Source: Tenebrio molitor (Eukaryota > Arthropoda > Insecta > Coleoptera > Tenebrionidae). Taken from it: 64,000 nt of DNA. Position 1 is the stretch's first letter. Every line of letters begins with the position of its first letter. The notes under the pieces were generated by a model. The model was not told where the DNA came from. It made no database searches and saw only the letters and a list, made by a program, of their open reading frames with translations. The stretch is from the NCBI RefSeq assembly GCF_963966145.1, contig NC_091051.1, positions 18,600,001 to 18,664,000 on the forward strand, given 5' to 3'. This document shows, piece by piece, positions 10,940 to 21,700 of this stretch. Made by a program: the position numbers and the translations under genes.

Positions 10940-12556
10940 TCAATCTATATCTAGCTTTCTAAAACTACCATAAAAACCGAGCATTTCATCATTCTTGAGT
11001 TGTTTCGGCCTCAGATCTTCATTTACTTTTAGTTTATCCAACAGATCAAAACGATTCTGATATTCACTTATTCTTAACCACATAATATCTTAAAAATTAT
11101 AGTATATTATCACATGAGCAGGTAAAGAAGGTTTTTATCCACGCGCTTGCGGCTTGTGCTGCAACCTTCATTTTCATGGATAAAAACCTTTACTTACGAG
11201 TATAATACTATACTTTATCTACGATCAAATATACAAAAATATAATAAAACAAAATTTTAGTTCAATACTTTGAAATTTTAAAATTTTAATGTTCCTTTTG
11301 TTACCATGGTTACGTTCTTATATTTGGTTAGGTTGCTGCAGTTACTGCAATCTCTAAATTTTATTGGTCCAAGTCCGATGGATAAAAGATCTTGTCAATT
11401 TTATCCATGGCTGGGAACCAATAAGAGCTCTCTATTAATTTATCGGTGAATGAAATGACAATTTACACTAGAGCTTTCACATCAATAAAGTTGCTTTTAT
11501 CCGATGATCGTAGATAAAATCATTATATTCTAAGCCGAATAAGTTTATATTTCATTTTTACATTAGTTACCATTTAACTCCTTCAAGGATTCACCGTCTC
11601 CTCCATAATCTTTAGGCAACTGCTCCTTGGAGAAAATTTCATTTAAAACTCCAGCATCTTCATTTACATGGATCTAAAAGAATAATTTATTGAAATCGCT
11701 TACTGTAGGATATTGAGACGAATATCTGTACATACTCACTTTTGCAAACAATTTTGGTGGAAATACCATTTTCGTTATTGACAAGGTTGTGCAAATATAC
11801 GATGGAGCATTGATGATATAAATTGCTTTTATACGAGCTGTATATACTCTCTAGTTTACAAATAAATAACAATATTATTCAAATTCATTAGATATTAATT
11901 TTTACCTGGTAAGTGAAATACATCTGAGACAAAAACATCGGTGTTACTTTTCTAAAATCGTTTACAGTTAAATTGGCCATGTCGAATATAGCTATAAAAT
12001 CAATTAGTAAATGTTCTTCATCGAAAAAGGTTTCGCCGATATTCAGAATGAGATTTATTTGTCCAACAGGATCATACGCATTAGGCACAGCGGGTTTCAA
12101 GAAAATTACCCTGTATCTTTCATTGATTGGCTTTGGAAGAAAACAAGTGTACCTTAAAATATTTTTCAATTTTCGCAATTGACCACTATTTTTTTTTGAC
12201 TTACATTGTTTTTCTGTAATGCTGCATTAAAGGAGATTTTGTGTTATTGTTGAACCAGCCAGGAAATCTCGTTCTGATGGTGTAGTACATGTCAATCTTT
12301 TGCTTTGCTTTCTCAATATTAAATTTACACAAAAGCAGAATATTTCTAATCTTGAAGTCTCCTACGGAAAATTGTTTAATTTGGATAATTTTTACAAAAC
12401 CAGCGACTTACCCATTATTTCTGGTAAGTGATGCTGAGTTGTTAGCCATTTTTTTATTGCAAATACGTCTTCGTTTGCTGTCTTTTCTGTTCTTCCAAAT
12501 TCTTCTAATAAATTGTGTGTCACATTTTTGTCTACTGCAAAAATATTTGAAGTCAT
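10940..12556 (-). CDS. CRAL-TRIO domain protein, copy 1 (303 aa, six exons)
   Basis: Exons, 5' to 3': 12556-12412, 12361-12205, 12152-11906, 11850-11740, 11673-11571, 11088-10940. All joins are GT-AG and in phase, giving 912 nt. The start is MTSNIFAVDKNVTHNLLEEF; the stop is TGA at 10942-10940. The N-terminal helical domain (about residues 1-100) includes KIDMYYTIRTRFPGWF. The lipid-binding CRAL-TRIO fold includes IDFIAIFDMANLTVNDF, RIKAIYIINAPSYI and LPKDYGGDGESLKEL. The C-terminus, MLGFYGSFRKLDID, is the tail usual in insect alpha-tocopherol-transfer/clavesin-like proteins. These are cytosolic carriers of hydrophobic ligands such as retinoids or tocopherol; the ligand here is unknown. Introns 1 to 4 are only 50-66 nt. 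It has a tandem paralogue at 18707-25665. Confidence 0.92.
11099..11214. repeat. Foldback repeat in CRAL-TRIO copy 1, intron 5
   Basis: The arms TATAGTATATTATCACATGA and TACGAGTATAATACTATACT, with inner arms GGTTTTTATCC and GGATAAAAACC, surround a CG-richer loop. It lies in the largest intron of the gene. Confidence 0.6.
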
Positions 12557-13110
12557 CGTTGTTCAACGATCAACGACTGAAACGTAAATAGTAAATCAGA
12601 TTTCAAGTCGCTCTCCTTGTAAGAACAGGTATTCATAAACGGGTGTTAGAGAATATACTGGGTATACGGTATACCTATGCATGCCTCTACCAGAGTGTCT
12701 GACTTCTTTTAAACAATTTGGCTTTTGATTTGAAATATTGCTTCATTTTGGATTGATTTATTTATTGATTAGTTGTAGTACATTAGATATTATTTTCTGT
12801 CTCAGGAGTGCCAAAAAAAAACTCAATTTACATACGAACGAGTTGAATACGTTTTTTTTTTTGTTCGACGAGTTTAAAATGTTTAAAATGAGTTTGGTTT
12901 CGTTTTGACAAGTTATGATATTTATCAAAATCCGTTCACACAGGAGAAAATTCTCAAATTCTGACAGAGTCGAACAAAAAAATCGGAATGTAACTACTAC
13001 ATATTTAATTTCGTATGATATAATAATCCAAACATTTAATTTGGACTGGTTTTAAGTTTTGGGTCAAGACTGTTAAATTGAATAATTCATTATTTAGATA
13101 GATACATATA

Positions 13111-13417
13111 CAGTTGCGGAAATAAAATTTCGGGCAGTAGTGTCAATGTCATAACATAAACTTTAAAACAACCTTTACATTAATAACCTCATTTTTTACT
13201 CTTGTCATGTTTTTGTCTTTTTGACTTACATATTTGCATTCAAAAATTGTGGCATAATAACGGTTAGGCAACATATCAAAATTCAAAAACTGACTCCGTG
13301 ACTGACAGAAAAGTTTAATTTTTGATTGTGAGTCATGATGACACTATAAAAGGTGATTTACAGAGATTTTACTGAAGTGACAGAAAAATACTGCCCGAAA
13401 TTTTAATTCCGCAACTG
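13111..13417. mobile_element. MITE with TA target duplication
   Basis: The ends are CAGTTGCGGAAATAAAATTT (left) and CAGTTGCGGAATTAAAATTT (right, inward), continuing as CGGGCAGTA. TA flanks are at 13109-13110 and 13418-13419. It is 307 bp with no coding frame. Confidence 0.8.
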
Positions 13418-14173
13418 TACATATTATAGAGAATATATAATTCACGTGTCACATGGTACATTTTTGATTAATTTCATTGGTTAAAATATAGAAACAAAGA
13501 CGCAGAAGAGGCTATCAAATCGATGATAAATTTTATCACCGCATGTTGACTCTCACCTGTTTTTAATGAATAAAATTGGTTAATGCCAAAGTTGTAGAAA
13601 GTTTCAATGGACGCGTCGAAGTCAGAAAATAGTGCTGTTAACCAGAAAACGTTTCAACCAGTAATCCAGTAGATCACCATCGATGGGGAGTTGCTAGCGA
13701 GGACGAGATTCGAAACTTAATTGGGAAGAAAACTCCAAAAAAATATTGTATTGAGTATCCTGTAACTGTAATTATTTACTGTCAAACTGACAGATCTTTT
13801 GAAATTTTGGACATTTTTAAAAATATATTTTCTGTTAGAGCGTTCATTATATTCTCTCACCAAATATAACACGTGTTATGATTATCATCGGTGATAGCAC
13901 GAGTTAAAACCTGCGTAGCAGGAGTTCAATTTTCTATAGGTTTTAACGAGTGGTTATAGGTATTATCCCCGAAAATACACCACTCTACCAAGGTTAAAGT
14001 CGCTTTATTGAGATTACCTAGTTCACTGTCAGATTTAAATGGCAAAAGTTGATTCAAAGTGTACTGCAAATTAGGACAAATTTGTTTATATAAAAAATGA
14101 TAAAAACAAACGATATACCTATTAGAAAGAATAACCAACACAAAAATTTACAAATATGACAGATTTTTCTAAT
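13418..14173. other. Intergenic DNA with a weak foldback
   Basis: No gene recognised. Inverted GAGTTAAAACCTG and TAGGTTTTAACGAG blocks lie at about 13890-13950. The ORF at 13926-14141 looks random. Confidence 0.4.
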
Positions 14174-14355
14174 TTAAGATCCTAATTTAATTATCAGTGC
14201 TGAGTTTATTATTAGTATTAATGTTGAATTTATTAGGGGGTTAATAAATTCGTTTGTTAATAGTAATATGATTACTGATATTAATAGGATTAGAGATGCT
14301 ATTGCTTGTGTAATAAAGTATTTTATTGATGCTTCTACTCTAAGAAGACATTTAA
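14174..14355 (-). pseudogene. Nuclear copy of mitochondrial ND2 fragment (NUMT)
   Basis: Read on the minus strand, the segment encodes EASIKYFITQAIASLILLIS and then TNEFINPLINSTL and NSALIIKLGS, the core of insect NADH dehydrogenase subunit 2 (EASxKYFxTQAxAS, then the stretch leading to KLGAAPFHFW). AGA falls where mitochondrial Ser is expected, and ATA codons fit mitochondrial Met. Homology is lost on both sides within about 180 bp. Flanks are ordinary nuclear repeat DNA, so this is an inserted fragment, not mitochondrial sequence. It has no role in the nucleus that I can see. Confidence 0.82.
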
Positions 14356-14694
14356 AAATGGGTCTACTTCTAATACAAAGCACTTGAGAGAACATAAGAA
14401 CTCTTAATAGTATCCGTACAATATAATGTTTAAAAAAATTAAAAATTTCATTTTTTAGCCAAAAATATTACACAGCAATTCTCCATATCAATATTAATGC
14501 GAAATCGTAATCAAACGTTCTTTTTTATACGTCTGTAGGGTTTTACAGAGGTTTAAATTACCTACTATAAAAGTGGCAACATTGTATGTACAGAAAATGT
14601 TTTGAATATGATAATAATAAGCAGCAGTAATCACAGAAACCATTTTATTATAGTCTACACTCTACAGTCATATACTTCGTCCAGCGAGAGGTTG

Positions 14695-14726
14695 ACTACA
14701 CTACACTACACTACACTACACTACAA
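14695..14726. repeat. CACTA microsatellite
   Basis: About six tandem copies of a 5-bp unit (ACTAC). Confidence 0.9.
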
Positions 14727-14879
14727 AATGCACTAGAATACATTACCTAATTAGAGTATGATTTCAAGGCAAAAATGTTACTGCTTGAAAGATATACCCA
14801 TATATTTCAAATTTTACCTACTACTTTCTCTACGTAGAATTTAATGATTTTTATGTCAACCAATCTCTCGCTCGACAAA

Positions 14880-15184
14880 CTATAGGGTAATTGTTCACTT
14901 TAACTACTTCTGGAATTTTCGCGTTTTTTCTGGCTAGACATCCTCAGGGCGTCCTCCTAGATCGTGTCCCACCATTCAAATCTTGTGCAAATGCCTTTTT
15001 TTTCTCTCTGCTTGTGTTTCAAGGTCGCGCCAAGTCTTAGTATAACAACTAAAGGGTAAGGAAATTTTTTATTTGCACAAGGTTTGACTGGTGGGAAACG
15101 AGGTAGGAGGACGTCCTGAGGCTGTCTAGCCAGAAAAAATGTGAAAATTCCAGGAGTAGTTAAAGTGAACAATTACCAACTATA
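14880..15184. mobile_element. Foldback MITE with long arms
   Basis: Arms of about 120 bp start CTATAGGGTAATTGTTCACT on the left; the right arm is its imperfect inverse (AGTGAACAATTACCAACTAT). The loop is short. The ORF at 14957-15172 is an arm read-through, not a gene. Confidence 0.75.
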
Positions 15185-15289
15185 GTAATGGTCTATACGA
15201 GTACATTGCAAATTGTAAGGTAAATCGATGTTGCCTAATGTAAATTAAAAAAATAAAACAACCGTTTAAAAAGCCTAGTAATAAAGGTA

Positions 15290-15565
15290 TAGTGGCGGCC
15301 GGGAAAAATGAGAATGACTTAAATCACTCTGGGCTGTATTCAAATAAAACTGTAATAGTTATCATTATAAAGATTTACGATAGGGCCAAATTTTTGCCTG
15401 TCACCACCTGCAAACAAAACCCTTCTTAAATCGTTCCTTCTAAGAACACAGGTATTCAAAGAAATCGGTCCCTGTCGTAAATCTTTATAATGATAACCAT
15501 TACAGATTTATTTAAATACAGCCCAAAGTAATTTAAGTCATTCCCATTTTCCCCGGCCACCACTA
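15290..15565. mobile_element. Foldback MITE with long arms
   Basis: The left end TAGTGGCGGCCGGGAAAAAT and right end TAGTGGTGGCCGGGGAAAAT (read inward) continue into arms of about 100 bp containing GACTTAAATCACTCTGGGC. GGTA occurs on both outer sides. Confidence 0.75.
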
Positions 15566-16849
15566 GGTATAAACATTTTTTTTTAATGGAACATATAGTC
15601 TTTGCCAAAGCCAAATAACCACCAACACTGCATTCTACCCAGAAAATCAACCGGCAACGTTGTGTACTTTGATATGATTGATCTAGCATTTTAGTAATGT
15701 CAAAATTACCATTATACACTTAGTGTAATTTTGTTTTCACCAACTTAATTCAACAGGTGGTGGTTATTTGGGTTTGGCACGGCCTATATAAGTTATGTCC
15801 ATGTGCCCATCTAAAAATAATATTTAGATACATGATCTCTTTGTTCCAGGCTTTGGAACTCTTTATCGTGGAGATGGCTGGTTGATGGGGATGTTACCAG
15901 GGGCGTATCGTCCACTGTAAAAGCACAGATGCATTTATGTAATTTGTAACATAAAATACATGAAAAAAGTTAACAAAAACAAAAGTAAATTTATATTTCA
16001 GAAAAAACTATAAGTACATGACGGGGCGCACTCGTGCATTTGTTGTAACATAAAAACGCTTAACACCTTGTTGCGGGGGTTAAAGGAACACCAATGGCGC
16101 CAAAGAGATGCGATACCAGATAGGCCGTTCAAGGACGTTCACGGTCATAAAAGGTTGCTGGAGAAGGAACGATTGGCATCACTTTCAACGCATTGCCAGC
16201 ATAGAGCGCCTTCCCTCCTCTTACTTTAACCTCCTTGACCTGGTCGAACCACAGAAGGAACGAACGAACGAAATATATAACGTTGCTGCACATCCCCACC
16301 TAATGTCCCTTCACCAAGCGACTGGAGTTTAACACTTCTCCTTACAAAAATAAGTAAATAAGGGAAGAGAGTTAGAGTATTTTACCGGTTAAAATATAAT
16401 ATTAAAAAATAAATTCTAGGAAGAAATTGATAAAGTTAAAGTTTAATTATTATTTACTTCATATTTAAGTATGCGTAATAAATAATGTAAAGTTGCGTCA
16501 CACGTTTTCGATACTTTTGTTTTTCACAACTGCTCTTTTAATGTTTTTGAAACATACGGTATTTGAGAAAGGAGGCTGAAATAAATAATTTCAGATCAAA
16601 TATTTGTTTCAAATTCTAATAAATGCCACGTTCTACGTTTGGATGAATTTTCTAAACCAATGCTAATGAAAAAAAGAAGACAATATTGCTGTTCACCTTG
16701 TAATTATTTTTTTATATAATTTTGTTGTTGTTTTTACTATAATCGTATCGTTGTAATTTTCTTAGAAATAAAAATGGAAAATACATGCGTGTTTATAACC
16801 AGTTATGATAAATAATATAAAAAATGGAAGCAAGTCTGTTAAAATAATA
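15566..16849. other. Intergenic DNA; unexplained GC-richer block at 16080-16330
   Basis: No gene recognised. The block at 16080-16330 is richer in G+C than its surroundings and has a 74-codon frame on the plus strand (16108-16332) with no family match I can name. It may be a retroelement remnant. Confidence 0.35.
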
Positions 16850-17080
16850 CCGGGTGATCAAGAAGGACTGTTTAAGTTGGCAATACAATTAAGGAAATTT
16901 TTTAATTGGGTTATTTATAACACTGCAACTGGATATGTTTTGTTGGTTTATTTGACAAATATCTGATATAGGTATAGCATTAACAACGACAAGCCACCAA
17001 CAACCGGAAGTTACTCCTGTTATACGATTTAAAATATAATCCAGTGTTACCAACTTAAACAGTCCTTCTTGATCACCCCG
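16850..17080. mobile_element. MITE with TA target duplication
   Basis: The ends are CCGGGTGATCAAGAAGGACT and CGGGGTGATCAAGAAGGACT (inward). TA flanks are at 16848-16849 and 17081-17082. It is 231 bp. Confidence 0.8.
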
Positions 17081-17114
17081 TAGAATACTGATTATTAATA
17101 TTATTATTATATTA

Positions 17115-17241
17115 GGCCCGGTTTATTCACCTTCAAGTAAATTTATCTGGCCAGTAACTGCTATGATTTAAAATCTGCTATTGGTGGATCCATGGTAATT
17201 ATCGTTCAAATAAAGTTACTTGAAGGTAAATAAATCGGGCC
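17115..17241. mobile_element. PIF/Harbinger-like MITE with TTA duplication
   Basis: The ends GGCCCGGTTTATTCACCTTC and AGGCCCGATTTATTTACCTT face each other. TTA is duplicated (17112-17114 and 17242-17244). A 3-bp TTA/TAA duplication and GGSCC-type ends are the habit of PIF/Harbinger. Confidence 0.75.
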
Positions 17242-17454
17242 TTAGCATGTACTTACTCAGGAGGGTGCTGCTGGGACTGCTGGGAATTAATTATTTAATA
17301 ACATAGAGTACAGATTTTCAGAAATACGAGAAAGGGTCTAGTCGGATTAACATTAGAGCAGTTGTTCTTCTTGAAAAAATTACTTGAAGAGGTGAAAGTG
17401 ACTATAATACCGAAGTAATTTCTTAGTTTGGAAAAAAAAATAGTGTACATTTCT

Positions 17455-17655
17455 AAAGAGCGATCAAATTAATTTGTAATCGAGTTATCCATGAATCCGA
17501 AATCGTATGTCGATACTTGAACTCCACGCTCCAATAATCACAGCTAGAAACACAGGTTAGATCTCGACATATCACTCGCAAAAGACATACGGATTCAAAT
17601 CCATGGATGACTCCATTACAATTATTAAAAGTTGAATAGTCTGAAGACAACATCT
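17455..17655. repeat. Dispersed repeat, copy A (pair with 28925-29120)
   Basis: About 190 bp, largely identical in the same orientation to 28925-29120 (shared GAGCGATCAAATTAATTT and CACAGGTTAGATCTC). Each copy also has inverted ends (ATCCATGAATCCG and CGGATTCAAATCCATGGAT). No ORF. Confidence 0.8.
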
Positions 17656-18531
17656 AAAGAATTCTGAAAAAAAAAATTGTACTGAAAAAGAATTAAGATG
17701 TTTAAAAGACGAGGTGTGCTCTCAGCACACTTTGATCCACAAGAGCTGCCAATTCAGCGGAACAACTCTCTTGTTTGCCAAATTTTGATTTGCACAGTAC
17801 TTCAACAATATTAAAGATTTCAAGTGTAGATTATTCTGTTTACAGTACAAATCTGGTTTCTCCCAACAAACTTCCTAAAACATTTTTTTTTGAAAAAGAG
17901 AGAACATCTACTTCAATAATTTTTTCGAAACATAACCCTACCTAAATATGTAGTTCACTTTTTAAAAGAAGGTACTTTTTATTTAGGGGGAGTTTAGCGT
18001 TTGTAACGTATACCAAAATAAAACTATGACTTTTTTTAATATATGTACCATCAATTAACGTAGAGGATTTTTTATTAACAATTATATCTCTTCATTTACT
18101 TCGTAGTAACTATTTACAAATGTACAAAGTTGCCCCCTAATGTTAAGCAAAAAAAAATTGAATACATACTCATTTGCATTGTTCGTAAAAGTTTCAGTTA
18201 TATAAATATTGTGTTTCATGTCGAACAAAGAACAACATAATGGTATTAGGATAATTTTCTGCAAAATTACAAATAGTAGATTATATCATTAAGAGTAGAT
18301 GTGAGTTTTTGTGTGCTATGCACAGAGATTGAACACCGAGACGAAGTCGAGACACCAAATGTAAGGACTAAACCATTCTCGGAAGAATTACAGGCCTCGA
18401 ATGTTATGGTAGATTAAATAACTATTAACTTATGGTCAAGTTATTATTTTACGGTGACCATGAGAGTGCTTTGACAATCATTTTAAATTTAAGAAAATTT
18501 GGGAATTTTTTTTTTTCAAAGCAACAACATA

Positions 18532-18701
18532 CATACGCGCCAGAAAAAAGTAGGACCATGATTTTTTGCTAATGTAAGTCTGTTTACTCTTTCTATGGTT
18601 CCTATTAAAATATTTATCTATTTATTATAGTAAGCCTCAACTCAATTTTGGCTAAATTTCTGATTAAGGCTTGTCCTACTTTTTTCTGTCCGCGACTGTA
18701 T
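18532..18701. mobile_element. Short MITE just downstream of CRAL-TRIO copy 2
   Basis: Inverted ends share CAGAAAAAAGTAGGAC next to CGCGCC (left) or CGCGGA (right, inward). It lies a few bases beyond the stop codon of the gene, so it may contribute to its 3' UTR. Confidence 0.6.
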
Positions 18702-18706
18702 GTTAA

Positions 18707-21700
18707 TTAATCTACATTAAGTTTTTTGAAACTACCATAAAATCCTAACACTTCGTCGTTGTTAAGTTTTTCAGGTCTCAAACTCTCATTAACCCGTAAC
18801 TTATCCAGTTGGTCAAATCGATCTTGATGAAATGTAAGCTTCTCTTTAACCAAATCTTAAAAAGAATCCAATACAACCTTTTTACAGTTAATTATGACAA
18901 AAATTACCATTTAGTTGTTGCAATGATGGTCCTTCTCCGCCATAGTCTTTAGGTAGCTCGTCAACAGAAAAAAACTGTTTGAGAATATTTGCATCTTCGA
19001 AAAACTGTACCTAAAAGCAGTTTTTGTAATTATTGGTATTACTGCAAGTAAGAATTTTTACCCTTTCGAAAAGTTTGGGTTTCATAGTTGTTTTCAAAAT
19101 TGATGTAACGATGGTCACATAAGAAGGGCTGTTAATGATGTACAAACTTTTCAGTCGCATGGAATACACATTCTAAAATTTTTCAGAAGAAAAATAAAAA
19201 ATTGTAACGTAACAACTTAAAAGAATAATGCTAGTTAATGTGTGAAAAAATTGAAAATTTTATAAGTTCTTTTTTAAGTTTTAAATTTATATTGTTTGAC
19301 ATATAAATCCGTAACTTATAGTTTCCTCTCATGTTTTCTTTCTTTCATTAAGATTATGGTTTTCTTTTAAGAAAGTGATATTCTTACTTGATAGATAAAA
19401 AATATTTTCGCTGTTAGGGTCGGAGTGATCCTTTTTACGTCGCTTAAAGAGATGTTCGCCATATCGAAAAACACAACTTCACTACTTAATGCATCTTCAC
19501 ACATCCTTACTTCTGCAACGTTAAGAGCGTGCAGAATAAGTTCTTTCACTGGAAACTGGCTTGGTCCATTGGTCTTGATAAAGAACACTCTGTGTAGGCC
19601 ATCTATTATCTTAGGATGTATACAAAAGCATCTTTAAATTGACAAGTACAAATCATTCGCAATTTTAGTAGAGTAAGGGCCAGTTTATAGAAAGAAAATT
19701 AAATATTTAATTCGAATTAAATTTTAATGCGCGATTGACCCATGAATCCAAAACCTCGATTGGTTCAATCTGTTCAGTTAATCTCGCATTCGATTACGAT
19801 TAACTTAATTTCGCTTCTGTAAACTGGCCCTAAGAAGTAAGTACATACATTTTTTTCGAAACATCTTGCATTATAGATGATTTCGGATTCATATTATCAA
19901 AAAAATCAGGAATTAAACTTCTTACGGTGTAATACATATCGATTTTCTGTTTGGTTTTTTCTATACTGAATTTGTTTCGTAAAAGAAAATATTTAATTCT
20001 AACGTCATCTACAAAGCAAATTGTAAAAAATTAAGTTATAGTTATCCTAAAATATACTGAACAAAGCGACTATTAAGAAATTAATTAATTTTCTGGAATT
20101 GATAAAATTTACTAAAGCTAGAAAAAAATTCACACCACTGATACAAAAATAAAATTTGGAATGGATTGTGCTTGATTAGCAACATTACATCATGAGGAAG
20201 TGGACAGCTAATAGCTGTCGTTTTTGAGGGCTTTTTGACAAAAACGCTCAATTAGTGTTATATTACAAACAAATAAAAGTATTTATATTTAAAATTTGTC
20301 TTGGAAGTATCAATTACGAGTATAAAACGTTTCTTTTTTTGTAAATGTACAATATGAAAATTTAAACAATTTAATTTCAACATTTCCTAGACGAAGAGAA
20401 AACTGTGTTAAGATTGTTCTGTTAATTTCAAAAATAAAAAATGTAAACAGACTATTTAAAATAATAAAACGAATGAAGTAAATATTTCAACATTAAATTG
20501 TTAAATTCTACTAAATTGGTTTAGAACAGTATTTCGGTAATTCAGTGTAATAATTAAAAAAAATAGCAATTAATTAAAACTTACAAAACTCGTAAATAGT
20601 TATAGTCACCTATTTACAAATTTATTCAGTATAATTTAAGTAATCACAAAAAGCTACTCATTAATAGCAATAAAATAAAAATAATAAAACTTAATGGTCA
20701 TTAGTACTAATGAGCTTAATAATTTTTGCTATCACTTAGGTAATGATGAAAAAGAAAAAAAAAATTATTTCCGATATATTTTTTATTGTTTTTATACGAG
20801 TAAATAATAGTTATTTATGCAACAAGTGAGTAAAGTAATACTTTTTTTTACGAGAAGGAAAATTTGCCGTACGAGCGCAGCGAGTGCGCAATCCGCCTAG
20901 TACAAAAAAGATACTTTACTAACGAGTTGCATACAAAAAATTTTTGGCGCCCGTAAGACTAAATAACAATTTTTTCGACACTCCCAAAATTTGAAAATTT
21001 CCTCCTGTGTTAACCCGTGGACCTTTAAAACGCTCGTTTTACCCGCGTTTTAAATTGGCCCACTCATGCCAAAAAAATCCCAATTTACATACGTACTCGT
21101 TAAAAAAACTACTAATTATGAATGATTTTTTTTTCTATATTAACGATTAATGACACAGATTACTTCGGAAAAGGTATATCAATTTACTTTTTTTGTGTTA
21201 ATTTTTAGATTATACTGCAGGTATAATAAAAAATAGCGTATGATACACGTTTATAAGGGCCTTTAAAGCACTTGCGCCGTTAAAAGCACTCCGCTACGCG
21301 TCGTGCTGTTAAACTCGTCGCGCGTGCTTTAAAGGCTTCTTTATACAGTGTGGAAATTACTTATGGAATAAATTCAGTAATTTCAAAACTAATGACATTT
21401 GCCGAAAACGCTGAAACAAGTTAATTTTTGTTTTTAATAATGCTTATTTTAAGTTACTTCACTTCTTCATGACGTCATCCATTTTTGAGCTATGACGTCA
21501 TCACCAATTTTTTTAAATGACAACCCCCACTTTTTTCTTCTCTATCTGATAGATCTTCCTATTACCTAAACGATGAATGAAAAAAATTGGTACCTTACAT
21601 AACAATTTTTTTGAGAAAATAACAAAGTTTATTTCAAAAATTTAATTTAATTTTTAATGTAATTATTTTTTTTTTATGTGGTTATTTAAAATCGAGGGTT

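Noticed and set aside
14695..14726. CACTA repeats as the end of a CACTA (EnSpm) transposon
   Set aside because: They are a simple tandem microsatellite; no inverted partner and no EnSpm protein nearby.
14957..15172. Minus-strand ORF of 71 codons
   Set aside because: It runs through the two arms of the foldback MITE at 14880-15184.
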